Shown here: positions 1-10,224 of the stretch, one piece after another
Position numbering within the stretch: the stretch's first letter is position 1
How the letters are laid out: each line of letters begins with the position of its first letter
Assembly: GCA_010015655.1 (NCBI GenBank)
Contig: ML976680.1
Coordinates: forward strand, 159,513 to 223,512
Length of the DNA: 64,000 nucleotides
Origin: Bimuria novae-zelandiae CBS 107.79
Taxonomy: Eukaryota; Ascomycota; Dothideomycetes; Pleosporales; Didymosphaeriaceae
Direction of reading: 5' to 3'
Translations under genes and position numbers: made by a program
The notes under the pieces: model-generated
Seen by the model: only the letters and a program-made list of their open reading frames with translations
Told to the model about the DNA's origin: nothing
The model's database searches: none

Positions 1-94
1 GAGCGCGATGAAATGGAGCGCGATGAAATGGAGCGCGATGAAATGGAGCGCGATGAAATGGAGCGCGATGAAATGGAGCGCGATGAAATGGAGC
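1..94. repeat. 15-bp minisatellite at window edge
   Basis: Six head-to-tail copies of GAGCGCGATGAAATG, essentially identical, ending in a partial copy. The array already runs at base 1, so its true length is unknown. Because 15 is divisible by three, the array stays open as a repeated five-residue peptide, but nothing around it supports a gene. Confidence 0.95.
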
Positions 95-1589
95 GAGCCT
101 TGTGACGTACCTAGCGGGTGGCGTCTAATTAGGCGAATCAACCATCACCAACGAAACGGCGTTCATATTCAATCCTATTTGGAACAACGCCTGACTGCAT
201 ATCACGCCCGGGCTGCAATATAAGTGATGCCTTGCTTGGCCCGTTGTTCTTTCACCGTCTGCCTAATGGAACCCATACTTCTCGTGTCATTGCGCGTATT
301 CGCGAGTTGAGAACATAATCCTTCATTCCAGACACATTTCCACCCGCTGCACGAGGTACGGGCAGTGCCACCAAGTATCGCACTGCCTTTATGGCACCAG
401 TCAGGCACCAACGCTTAAGTGTTATTATTTTCCGAGCAGCGTTCGTTGGCCTCCTGCTCCTGTGTCTGGCCGCTGATGGGCTAGCACAGTCTTATCATGT
501 GACTGCCCCGCTACGCGGGGTTACGGAAATCCTGAAGCTGGGCTCACAATTTATCGCGGCCTGATTCCCTTCACCGGGCATCAACACTTTCTTTCTAAAC
601 CTGCCATTAACATTTTGAGGGGTCATCTCCGCGCACATCCTTCCCACTCAGACTCACGGCATAGATCGCGTTGAGCCCAAAGTACGTAGCATTCACATTA
701 CGGCACCCACGAGGCACATTCTCAACTCAGTCTTCCAAAGCACAGGTATCTGTAGGCATGCTAACAAGCCTATGCAGACCCTCACGACGACTTAGAACAC
801 CTCCCACGATCTTCGACTTTCACGCTTCTGCTCCGGCACCCTTACAGGAACTTCTTGTTTGCAAGAGTGGCATTACGCGAACTGGCTGACACAGTGGTGT
901 CGTTAAAAGGCCGTGATATGGATGGGACAGCTCAAGCAAACACACAAGGAGATGCGCAAGCGGTGGAGCAAACGGTAAATAGGCAAAATCTAGGTAGCCT
1001 TGTTGCACCGCTAACCTACAACTTAGACAGTCTACGATGTATGGCAACAAGCGGACGGGTTACATGACGGTGAAAAGCAGGCGAAGTGGATCACCTTCAA
1101 GGACGGATTTGTAAGAGTTCGAAGGATGGATCGAACTACGGTCGAAGAGGGATTGGCATCCAAAACGGAAAAGAAGTTCTATGTCGCTCCATGGCATTCT
1201 TGTGAAGTGATAGGAGCTGAGATTAAATTTACTAAAGCTTAAGCCTGTCGAGTCCAAGTTGACGGAGGCTTCGCATCATATCTTCGCGACCAACCACAAT
1301 TGTATAACAGCAGTCCAGTTCGCCAGTGGGTACCATAGCAGTTACGAAACTTGATGTTCTCTCTCCTCGCCCCCTCTCCTCAGTCCATCGCTGGCTTGTT
1401 GTGATTCCCTCACACATTATTCGAAACAAAGTATCAATATTTTCGAGTGGTATGTTGGAAGCTGCAAATTGGATTTCTGCAGTTAAAGAAGTTAATGTGT
1501 GTAAGGGGAACTACCATTGCTCACTTACGTCTAGGTGCTTCGCCTGTCAGGCATTAGCCTTTTGTCATTCCTAAAAGAAGGTCAAATTA
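95..1589. other. intergenic, no gene recognised
   Basis: Only short unsupported reading frames are present on both strands. I see no transposon ends, conserved domain or convincing exon in this stretch. Confidence 0.5.
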
Positions 1590-2072
1590 CTAACTCTGAG
1601 GGAATAAAGCCTTCATAAAATCCAGATAACCAAGGGACCCAGAGAAGCCCTGTTGTACGGCCACGGACTCGAAAAATTCTTGGGCCCTCGGACCTAGATT
1701 TAGATAACCTGGCTTGTAGCTGCCGAGACGAACGAGATGCTCGAGGACTTTGTCAAAGCTTGGTTTGGCACATTCCGTTGGCGTGATAGCTAACACGGTA
1801 GCGAGAAACACATGCTCGTTCGCGTGTTGGACTTGGCTGTATGCGCGATGAGCTCGACGCTTTCGCCATATCGTATTTCCTTGGCCTTCAGGTGCGTCAC
1901 CCCAAACGAGCTTTAGGCGATTCTTCTTCAATGCTTCCTGATCGCCCAGTGTCAAACCATTGGTTTTCAATTGTTTGAGTTTCGCATCGATCGTAATGAG
2001 GGCGATGTTGATTTGCGCATCGGAAGATAATGGGATCAAACGATCCACCTCCAAGGCCGGGAGCTCCTCCAT
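1590..2072 (-). CDS. hypothetical protein, 160 aa, next to minisatellite
   Basis: The open frame on the minus strand extends further upstream through the minisatellite, but the first ATG in it is at 2072 (MEELPALEVD), just downstream of the array. I therefore start there, giving 160 residues. The product is mixed charged/hydrophobic and looks like a folded soluble domain (helical stretch around 'DAKLKQLKTNG', end '..YLDFMKALFPQS'). No family is recognised, and no signal peptide or membrane segment is visible. It could be the 3' exon of a longer gene whose upstream part was replaced by the repeat array, or a decayed fragment. Existence as a real gene is uncertain. Confidence 0.35.
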   Translation of the reverse strand: MEELPALEVDRLIPLSSDAQINIALITIDAKLKQLKTNGLTLGDQEALKKNRLKLVWGDAPEGQGNTIWRKRRAHRAYSQVQHANEHVFLATVLAITPTECAKPSFDKVLEHLVRLGSYKPGYLNLGPRAQEFFESVAVQQGFSGSLGYLDFMKALFPQS

Positions 2073-2103
2073 ACGGCGAGGGGTGAGGCCGAAGAGAATG
2101 GGA

Positions 2104-2385
2104 TGGAAGGGAAGGGTAGTGGAGGGAAGGGTAATGGAGGGAAGGGTAATGGAGGGAAGGGTAATGGAGGGAAGGGTAATGGAGGGAAGGGTAATGGAGG
2201 GAAGGGTAATGGAGGGAAGGGTAATGGAGGGAAGGATAATGGAGGGAAGTGGAGTGGAGGGAAGTGGAGTGGAGGGAAGTGGAGTGGAGGGAAGTGGAGT
2301 GGAGGGAAGTGGAGTGGAGGGAAGTGGAGTGGAGGGAAGTGGAGTGGAGGGAAGGGTAATGGAGGGAAGTGGAGTGGAGTGGAGC
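2104..2385. repeat. 15-bp minisatellite, two unit variants
   Basis: About 19 tandem 15-bp units. The first block is mostly GGAGGGAAGGGTAAT; the second switches to GGAGGGAAGTGGAGT, with one reversion to the first type near the end. Purine-rich on the plus strand. Read in either strand it gives open five-residue peptide repeats, which produces artificial long reading frames. Confidence 0.95.
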
Positions 2386-3481
2386 GGGGTTGTAATCGTG
2401 TCAGACAAGGATTGGTTGAGATTTTATTTAGGTGGGGATGGCGTCTGGATCACCCCATCCTACTTTGCACCAGTGAACGCATGTTCCAACTACTTAACCC
2501 AAAAAGGTGTAGTACTTCCCGTACCTGCGCGGGCCGCTTGGAAAACTATCCGCCTCACGTCCTCGCTAACCCAAGGCACTTCCAACCACCTCACAGTAAG
2601 GGTCAACGAGGGTTACATGGACCCGGAACCGATGTGCAGAAGGTGGAATTGTAGATGACATGCACGCCTGTAGGCTCGTTGCCCTGTCATGCCGTTGGGA
2701 AATCGTAACAGAATGATTGAGCTTGAACTAATATAAAAAGAAGGTGTATCAACAGAAGTTCATATACTATACACGGCGAAGCAACCCAACAACTCTGCGC
2801 TCAATCATTTACTCATATCCTCCGTTACGATGTGCATTGCAAGGGTCTGGAGAACCCATTATCTTGGATGTGGGCACATCCTCGATAATGAAACGGTTGA
2901 AGAGATCCCGTGCTCGAAGAAGGGCGAAGTTGGTCACCAGACAACCAAAATAACAGGCGGATCCTCCAGGAATGACGGAAAGTGTCCTAACTGCTAAGGG
3001 TATGTTGATACACACTTTATCTAGTATCTATACGCTAATAGCCTCCAGCTCCTGCGTGGCAGGCGAATTCATTTCTTACGGGATCGTCTAGGGTTGGAAA
3101 CGTGGGTGCGAGGTCTCTGAGACAGACAATTATGTTTTGCGCTGAAGTTCAATGACTCACTCATTTTGTCATCATACCGGCTAGGAAATCAGATCATTTC
3201 GTTTTCGGGATTGGCTGAGAATATGATAGTGATTGCAGTGACAAAGCAGTAGTCATGCATCCATCATAGTACCATGAACTTATCACCATATCCACGTGCG
3301 CTTCTACATGATCCTTAGGTTTTGAGGACTTCGGTCACGCTAGGATGTCTGTGCTTTCACGGGACTAGGATTTAATATTAGGTCCGTGCTCGACCGAAGC
3401 CTTAAGCGGGGCGAACCCCACTCAAACCTAAGAACCACAACAGCCTGCTGCTCATAACCACTGCCTTTTTTAACTGTCTTC
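2386..3481. other. intergenic, no gene recognised
   Basis: No supported coding exon, RNA gene or transposon end. The last part is presumably the promoter of the kinase-like gene starting at 3482. Confidence 0.45.
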
Positions 3482-4354
3482 ATGGACGTGATAAGTTGGA
3501 AAGGGCGGACAGCCATTATCTACCGATGGCAACCGGGCTTGGTTTGTAAGATACCGTGGCCTTCAGCGCCGAAACATCTAGAAGAGGAATTTGAAAGAGC
3601 TATAGTGATCGAGAAGAAGATTCTAGAGAAGCTTAGAGGCCATCCTGGAATCATTCAGTACGTCATGACACTCTTTAATGGATATGCGTTGCTGAAACTG
3701 GATGCTAGGTATCACGGACCCTTTAGCATGGAGGGCAAGAAGGACGGGCTGTTGCTTAGTGAAGCAAATCGTGGTGACCTCCAGTCGTACATCGATAGCG
3801 AGACCAGCTATATTCACGAAGCTCTACGGAAGAAGTGGAGCTTTCAAGTCGCCAAAGCCGTCGCCCATGTCCATGAGCAAGGCGTTATACACATGAACCT
3901 AAGCACGACAAATGTGCTTCTACACCAGACCGGCCAGACTATCAACGCAATCCTCGCCGATTTTGGAGGCTCTCGATGCCCTGCCCTAGGATTAAGTGGG
4001 AACCTGATCCCCGACGACCCGTATCTTGACCCGCAACTGACCGAGTTCAACTTACCCAAAGTCGACGTATTCAGCTTGGGCGTCATCATCTACATTATCA
4101 TGACCGGTCATTACCCTTTCCATGAACGCCCAGCGCCCGATAACGAGGAGATGTACAAGTACGGTGAACGTGTGCAAAAGTTATACCAGAATGGAGAGTT
4201 CCCAGACCTATCTAGCGTACCGTATGGAGACGTCATTGCTGGATGCTGTTGTGAGCGCCGCTTCGAGACTGCGAAAGAGGTCGTTGTAGCCCTGGAGGCA
4301 GTTGATGGTGGGATTAAAGCTCATTCTTTTCAAGAGTTGAGGCATTCTCTCTAA
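3482..4354 (+). CDS. protein kinase-like protein, probable pseudokinase
   Basis: Single-exon, 290 aa, ATG start. A protein kinase fold can be followed in order: VAIK-type lysine K23 in 'GLVCKIPWP', catalytic-loop position 137-144 'HMNLSTTN', 'DFG' at 160-162, 'DVFSLGVI' at 195-202, and the C-lobe arginine region near 259-260. The glycine loop is not recognisable (WKGRTAIIYRW). The catalytic-loop HRDLKxxN is changed: Arg to Met and, critically, the proton-acceptor Asp to Asn (N139), while the metal-binding DFG Asp is kept. By family knowledge this argues for loss or strong reduction of phosphotransfer. At 290 residues it is essentially a bare kinase domain with no transmembrane or accessory domain. 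Fungal genomes hold many such orphan kinase-like genes in accessory regions; substrate and role are unknown. Confidence 0.85.
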   Translation: MDVISWKGRTAIIYRWQPGLVCKIPWPSAPKHLEEEFERAIVIEKKILEKLRGHPGIIQYVMTLFNGYALLKLDARYHGPFSMEGKKDGLLLSEANRGDLQSYIDSETSYIHEALRKKWSFQVAKAVAHVHEQGVIHMNLSTTNVLLHQTGQTINAILADFGGSRCPALGLSGNLIPDDPYLDPQLTEFNLPKVDVFSLGVIIYIIMTGHYPFHERPAPDNEEMYKYGERVQKLYQNGEFPDLSSVPYGDVIAGCCCERRFETAKEVVVALEAVDGGIKAHSFQELRHSL

Positions 4355-5012
4355 TAGGATACTTGTAGACTCTCCAACGCGTATATTTACGTTGCTGTGG
4401 AGGCGCGTTTATCATTTCACTTATGACACAGTCTGGCGTGACTTGTTCGTATAGCGCTGGGTCGTTGAAGAGGCAGATCTGAATACTGAAACGGAAAATG
4501 GAAAACAACAAAGTATTTGTGTAAATGCGACATTTTTGAACAATATCTATAACTTACGATGCGAGCGTCTCTATGCCACGGTGCCAGTGCAACCCAAAAA
4601 GGTACCGAATAACGATAACAGTCGTTGTCATGCATAGAGTAGTATATACAGGCCTATCCCGGTACGTACACGCACACAGGCGTGACAAGCTAGGTAGGGC
4701 TTCTAGATATAAGCTTCTCGGTGTTGCGCGAGCACAATACGATCCGGAGGAACATTTGGTTTTCTAGAAAGAATATGGTGTACTGTCTTGGTAATGTTAC
4801 TGTCAACTATGAATGCGAAGTGACTTCTGTGACTCTAGACTTAGCGGCTACGCCACCGCATATTCGGCTCAACGTGTCCACGCCCGGCCAAGCAAACAAG
4901 TCGGTCAACGCGCGTCAAGCAAACACTGCGCATGTATACCAACACTTGCTTGTTAACTCACAACGGGTGTCAAGAAAATGTTGCTACGTAGTTATCCTCT
5001 TATCGCGTTAAC
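4355..5012. other. intergenic between kinase-like and nuclease-like genes
   Basis: No gene recognised. The two flanking genes converge here, so the stretch probably holds both 3' ends. Confidence 0.45.
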
Positions 5013-6585
5013 TCAACGCCGCGTCCTCGTCTCCAAAACCATCTGTACATTCGCCCCCCACCACGTCCGAAACTCAGACTGCCCCCACTTCGTGATATCA
5101 ATCAGGTTGGCAAGCAGCCTTTTCGCGCCCTCGAGAGTCAACGTATCGCCCAGAGCCAGCGGCCCGAAGAAGAAGAGCTCGTATTCATCTTCTGGTAGCG
5201 TCGTCGGTCCTTCTTCAGTTTCCGTTTCAGGTGCATCCCCTTCCCTATTTCTGGGGGATTCGGCTGCAGCGCTGGTGCGTGGCACGACGCGCGCAGCAGC
5301 GACACGCAATAGCCAATTATCGCCATCAATCTCAACGGCGAACACCGGAAACCCGAGATCCCATCCCTCGTACCTCCGCTTTGTAAACTCGGCGGCAATC
5401 CACGCCGCGAGCTGGACTGTTGGGTCCCGGGCGACGTGCCGGCGCTTGACCTCAATGTTAAGGAAGATAGGAGTCTCGTTGGCGAACGAGGCGGTCTGAT
5501 TGATAGACGGGACGGCCGTGCAATATTTGGTGCGACGGAGGGTTTTGAGCGTGGTTCGGTGGAGATCAAGGCCGACGACGTAGTCGATGCGTCTGTCGAG
5601 GTCGCGGTAGAGGGTAGGGTCTTTGGAAAAGGGGACGAGCTCGGCGGGGGAGATCTCGGTGGGCGTCCTAAAAAATCGTGTCAGCTCAGATAATGTATGA
5701 TATGATGATTTATAAACGTACACGTCGAGGACAGCAATTTTCGCATTAGGGAAAGCAGAATTTTTAAAGCTCTCAATTCGCCGCAGGAGATGCAGTATGG
5801 GACCCACCACCACGGATATCCAGTGTGGTTCGGTAGTTGTGTCGCGCCATTTCTCCGCTTGCTCGAATGCGTCAGACAAAGTGTCGTCGATGATTCTGTG
5901 GTCTTTTTCGGTGAGAGGAATTGGAGGGTCCGTTGTTAGCGAGTCGAGCTGTCGTTTCTGGTGTTGTCAGCATATTATGCCTGGACGAACGCAGGCAAGA
6001 GCCCATCTCACCTCGCAACGGCTCCAAAGCTCCGTGACGGACGCGGGCAGCGATATGCCAAGTCGCCTCGGTATTCCTTAAGGGAAGAAACTCAATGTTT
6101 GGGTTGAGGTATGCCAGGTCCGCCTTTGTAGAGGCTGTCTTCCTCTTTGGAGGCGATAGCGAGCGTAAAGATGACGCGGGTGCGGGGAACGACGGTGCAC
6201 CCTCGGAGAACGCATTAGCTGCGCTTCGTTCTGCGTCGGCTTCTTCCGGTTGCCCCCGCCGCCCCTTTCGACGTGTCGCTACCACCACTTCCTGTGTTGG
6301 CACCACATCCTTCTTCGGGGGGGATCTATCTCTCCTCGATCGGCATGTCGGTGAGGCTGCAGCCATATTGCGTGTCGCGGCATTCAATCGTTGCGAGGTG
6401 CTGCGGAGACTGCGCAGCACCCGCTGGCGCTTGGCAGTTGGGGGCTCATCGTCGGCCTCGGAGTCGGCAACCTCGACGACCCAGCGAGCAATGTCGGGGT
6501 CTTGTTTACATGATGGCAGGGCGTGTAGGCGGCCGAACACGGCTTCGTCGTGCGTGCGCTTGGAGGAATACCGGGCGATTTCCAT
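5013..6585 (-). pseudogene. PD-(D/E)XK nuclease-like protein, apparent frameshift
   Basis: Three exons can be fitted: 6585-6012, 5957-5667 after removing an inner intron 5721-5668, then to the stop at 5013. Intron 1 is 6011-5958 (GTGAGA..CCAG, branch CTGAC); intron 2 starts GTACGT and ends TTTTTTAG. The C-terminal part matches the fungal PD-(D/E)XK nuclease-like family: an Asp in 'RRIDYVVGL', 'INQTASF', then 'FLNIEVKRR' carrying the E-x-K, then 'QLAAWIAAEF'. The N-terminal third is basic and Ser-rich (KRQR, RRKGRR), as usual for this family. The frame carrying 'DLAYLNPNIEFLPLRN' does not continue into 'LPASVTELWSRCE', which is in the next frame. No GT/AG pair lies between them (about 6060-6085), so a one-base indel or assembly error is implied. 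Function in fungi is unknown. Confidence 0.75.
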
Positions 6586-6914
6586 GAGCTGCGGCGACGG
6601 GCTGGATGGCCCGCGAGTGTTGAGCGATGTTAATGTTGATGTTGATGCCGCAGTTCCACACTAGCGCTAAGCCAGAGCCCTATCTTACCGAGGATCACCC
6701 CGAAACGCCCGCCACGGCGAAACGCCCGATCCCAACACCAAAAACAGCCCTACGACTTGAGGCTGTAGAGCCTCACACAATAGCTACTTACCGTTTTCGG
6801 GTGCCCGTTCTCTTTATCTTCGCACCAATCCGACTAATTTCTCGCCGTCTAAAACTACATAGTGCGCCACAATAGTCGGCTGACAGTGGAAGATCAACGT
6901 ACGCAACTTTAACC
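6586..6914. other. intergenic
   Basis: Upstream region of the PD-(D/E)XK-like gene. A short run of TGTTGA/TGTTGATGT repeats at about 6628-6650; otherwise nothing recognised. Confidence 0.4.
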
Positions 6915-7090
6915 TTCTGTCCAGGCTGGCGAAGAGCTGCACGCAGGCGACGCGACGCCAGACTCCCAAAAAGAGCTCGCCGATGCTCTCAAACAGATCA
7001 ATAGCGCGAAACTCGACGAATATCGCCGGACCTGGGACGCGGAGAATGGGGTACTTGGAAATTGGCTTGGTGTGACAGCTGCTCCATCAG
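6915..7090 (+). pseudogene. truncated paralogue fragment of the 8043 gene
   Basis: Reading about 6920-7090 gives a peptide ending '..RRTWDAENGVLGNWLG' followed by 'APSAQ'. This lines up with '..YEKTWDPDRGVPGNWLG' and 'ESSAQ' in exon 1 of the gene at 8043, and the preceding 30 residues also align loosely (GEE/GEV, KEL/KEQ). Nothing upstream of it matches the start of that gene and a stop follows shortly, so it is a relic. It directly abuts hAT transposase sequence. Confidence 0.55.
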
Positions 7091-7138
7091 CTCAAGGTGC
7101 CTGGGGCTTATAAATCAAGCGCTCGCCCGGAACGTACA

Positions 7139-7636
7139 ATGTGGGTAGATCCCATGTTACTCGTTGGCCAGAAATCCCGCAAGAGGCAAAAACAGAGCTC
7201 TCAGCTGGAGGAGTATAAGGACAGCGTACTCGAAGACCTTCACGCAGCTACCCAGGACCAACGCCTATCAGATTTACTAGACGACCCCCACCGTTGGTGG
7301 GTAGAAGTAGGTCAAACGCGATATCCCATTGTCTATAAGATGGCTATGGATCACCTCTCTGTGCCAGCAACTTCATGCGACTGCGAGCGCTGTTTCTCCT
7401 CCGCTAAACGTACAATCACGTGCGATCGCAATTCATTGGCCACAGAGACTATTGAGGCCTGCCAGCTACAAAAGAACTGGCTGAGGAAAGGCGCCGTGCC
7501 TAGCTACCTTACAGAATTAACCTCCTATATAAACAACAAGGAGAGAGACGCCGACGCGGTTGATGACAACGATGACGTTCTGGAATCCCTGGAGGCCCCA
7601 GAGGGCGATCTCAACACTAGCCTCCTTACTAATTAG
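7139..7636 (+). pseudogene. hAT transposase C-terminal fragment
   Basis: Open frame of 165 codons from the first ATG. The C-terminal half is the hAT dimerisation domain: 'PIVYKMAMDHLSVPATS', then 'CERCFSSAKRTI' and a helical tail 'ACQLQKNWLRKG'. A complete hAT transposase is usually 600-800 residues; the BED finger and RNase H-like catalytic core are missing here. The downstream sequence is packed with short CCGTAC/GTACGG motifs, resembling subterminal repeats of a hAT 3' end. It is not RIP-damaged, unlike the hAT copy at 47 kb. No matching left end was found. Confidence 0.8.
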
Positions 7637-8042
7637 GAAATTTGTATATACTACGGGCCGTATAGACCTCCAAAATGAACCGTACAGTAATCCTACGGTA
7701 CCGTACGAGCCCCCCGGCTGTAGTGTACGTACCGTAATAACTACCAACCGTAACGTAACCGTAGTAGGGTCGAACCGTCCGTATTACCTACTATTGCAAG
7801 CGCTACTGTAGTTCGCGTTCATTTTTATGTTCACCTTCACCTTCATGCTCACGCTCATTATCATACGCCACCCGATGTAGTTCACCAACTCAAAACCTCT
7901 TGACCCAATACTCTCCTACGGTCTGACGATTCCTATCTTGCACTTCCTACTTACACCACCACCACATCCCGTCCTCGCCTTATCGGAAGCAACAACGCCC
8001 GCCGAAAACGAACCGAATACAAACCTGCGCGAAAAATTCGAG
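7637..8042. other. hAT 3' subterminal repeats and promoter
   Basis: 7650-7800 holds many copies of CCGTAC / GTACGG / CCGTAA in both orientations, typical of hAT subterminal regions. The remainder, rich in TTCAC/CTCAC pyrimidine tracts, is probably the promoter and 5' UTR of the gene starting at 8043. Confidence 0.4.
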
Positions 8043-9288
8043 ATGGTGGGTTGGAACGGACCAGGAGCTACTGGCAAGTGGCAGGAGACCGACCTGCTCA
8101 ATCTCATCGGTATCGACCCGAACACGGTGAGCGACCTTACGTGGGCCATGTTGGAATCTTGTAAGCGCAAACTAGTGTCAAAACTGCTGCTGCTCAACCC
8201 GACCACCGACATGCCCAAAGGCGTGACCGTTGCCGATATCAACTCGTTTATTAGTGATATCGACGACATCCGCAGGCCGTGGGTGGAGAAGAAGGTTCAA
8301 GAGGATGGCGAGACGAAGCTGGTGTTGGAGAGAGGCGAGGTGACAGCGGCTACGGAGAAGGAACAGAGGCGTGTATTGGCGAAGATCCTCGAAGATGGCA
8401 AGGACGGCTACGAGAAGACTTGGGATCCTGACCGTGGAGTACCGGGCAACTGGCTTGGTGAGAATCGAGCGGAGTCAAGCGCACAAGCAAGCAACGAGGT
8501 GCAGCATGTCACAGGCGTGGGCGATAGCGTAAGTGGATTCGGATTGTCGCTGAGGCTGCGGAGCTGATGCTGACATGAATTAGGATGATCAGGCGGGTCG
8601 ATCTGGTAGCCGAGCCCGTGTGATCGATCTCAGCGTCGAAGATGCCGAAGATGGCACATCGGATGCTCCGGTGTTGATCGAAAGTGACGATGACGAAGAT
8701 GCTGCCGCCTGCGGCACGAGGGCTCGTCCGCTAATGATCGAGGACGCCGCCCACTCGACCGTGCTCATGTCTATGGACCAGCTCAACGCAATGGCTACGC
8801 GCCCCCTTTATCAAGTTCATCGCCTCCGATATCTTACCCCAGAACAAGCCTCGCCAGCAATGTTCCGCTACGCCATAGGCCGAGAAGAGTTGTGGAAGCT
8901 CGCGATAAAGGTTACGAATAACGTTGCCTCGACAGTGATTGGAATGACCCGTCCGCCCATTTTTGAAGGCGGTTTGGCTAACGTCTACCCTGAATATATC
9001 GTTATCGCCAGCTTGGAGGGTGGAGGACTGCGGATCCGAGGCCGTCGAGTTGATATCCAGGGCAACCAACTCGCCAAATGGCCTGGCGGGGGTGAGATGT
9101 TTCCGACTCTCGAGCAGGTCGTGGCGAACGGTTACCTCTTTCGACCTTTCAACGACGACTTCGACACCCAGCGCATTAAGAGGTATCTTCAATACTTGCG
9201 AGACAAGAACGAGTTGCCAAAGCTGGCGTTAGAAAACCCAATGAGGCAGAACAAGGACAATAAGCGCCCTCGGTTGCTTCAAAATTGA
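8043..9288 (+). CDS. conserved-looking hypothetical protein, two exons
   Basis: Exons 8043-8528 and 8584-9288; intron 8529-8583 starts GTAAGT and ends ATTAG. The phase is 0 on both sides, giving 395 aa. I start at the first ATG (MVGWNGPGATGKW). The N-terminal ~140 residues include a charged helical region and the motif 'TWDPDRGVPGNWLG'. A low-complexity acidic middle ('LIESDDDEDAAACG') follows. The C-terminal ~170 residues look like a compact domain ('HRLRYLTPEQASPAMF', 'FRPFNDDFDTQRIKRYL') and end in a basic tail 'NKRPRLLQN' that could act as a nuclear signal. No family is recognised. A truncated paralogue lies at 6915-7090, so the gene belongs to a family that has been duplicated, possibly with transposon activity. 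Confidence 0.7.
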
Positions 9289-9875
9289 GGCTTTGCAGAT
9301 GCACTGATGGAAAGCTAGTTCATGATCATAAAAGGTGCGAGGGCATGCTGGTATAGTAGATGAACTCTAGTTATTAGGTGAAGGGGAGTTGGAATCTTCG
9401 ATTCGGTGGTGATGACGATGCTGGTTCATGGGGGAGTAGTGAAGTGGCTTCTTGTCGACTGGTCCATTTCCGGGAGTGGATGGGGAAGTGCGCGCCGACT
9501 GAGCCAATGGCAATAACGTTGGGTAACAACTGCGGCGGTTCCAGGGTTCATATACGGCGCGAAGTCATAGGCGACAATTTCAACAAGGTAAATTAATCGA
9601 AATGCCTATAACACGTTTGCGTTCATGAAGCTTTACACCTCCTCGAAGATTGATCGATTCTGCGGCTGACTGCATCTTGGCTATAGCCTTGTTGATTGAC
9701 ACGGATTGAGACGGAGATGCTACAGTGGCGACCGAAACTGGTTTCCGGTTCCTGCACTTGGGTTATTCTGAGCGCACGGCCGCTTAGGAAAGCGCTTTGC
9801 AAGGGTGATGCCGATACATGTGGCTTAGAAAGTGGCGATATTACAAGCTGTGCCATATGTACCTCTACCTACTCA
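9289..9875. other. intergenic
   Basis: No exon or repeat recognised. Lies between the 3' end of the 8043 gene and the dilute-domain fragment. Confidence 0.4.
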
Positions 9876-10127
9876 CTATCTACGCTCCAAGTCATGCTGG
9901 ACAATCTCGAGCAGACGGTCGTACTCATGAGAGCCCGTTCTTTGTTGCTCGTAACAGTCTTCTGCGAAGAAGATGATGAACGAGAGCATCTCGTGCACGT
10001 TAGAGAGCCAGAATGCGCTTAGAGGTACTGCTTCATCACCATCGCGCTGCGCAACCTCCTGCTGGATTGACTGTATTATGTTAGCCAGGAAGCGCTCAGA
10101 CTCCTTAATAAAGCCATTATTCCACAT
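9876..10127 (-). pseudogene. dilute (DIL) domain gene fragment
   Basis: The 83-residue frame contains 'FIKESERFLANIIQSIQQ', 'AFWLSNVHEMLSFI' and 'EYDRLLEIVQHDLE'. This is the characteristic start of the DIL domain found in class V myosin tails and in fungal ankyrin-DIL proteins. The reading stops right after 'HDLERR', where the family normally continues for several hundred residues, and no upstream exon is visible before the pogo element at 10225. It is therefore a gene relic, not a functional gene. Whether the pogo insertion caused the loss or came later cannot be told. Confidence 0.7.
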
Positions 10128-10224
10128 CAGTCAAAGGAATACTCGTAAGGCTGCAACTGGTTTTTTGCGGACGTACCGTCACTTGGTCCAGCACGAATCC
10201 GAAAGAAGGTCATCTCGGGCGTTA

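Noticed and set aside
1..2385. CRISPR-like array
   Set aside because: Units are directly contiguous with no unique spacers and the genome is eukaryotic; these are minisatellites.
1960..2658. Two long plus-strand open frames rich in Gly/Lys or Met/Glu/Val repeats
   Set aside because: They are translations of the 15-bp minisatellite, kept open because the unit is divisible by three; no non-repeat domain supports them.
4978..5499. Plus-strand open frame of 173 codons
   Set aside because: Antisense to the PD-(D/E)XK-like gene; Ser-rich without domain features.
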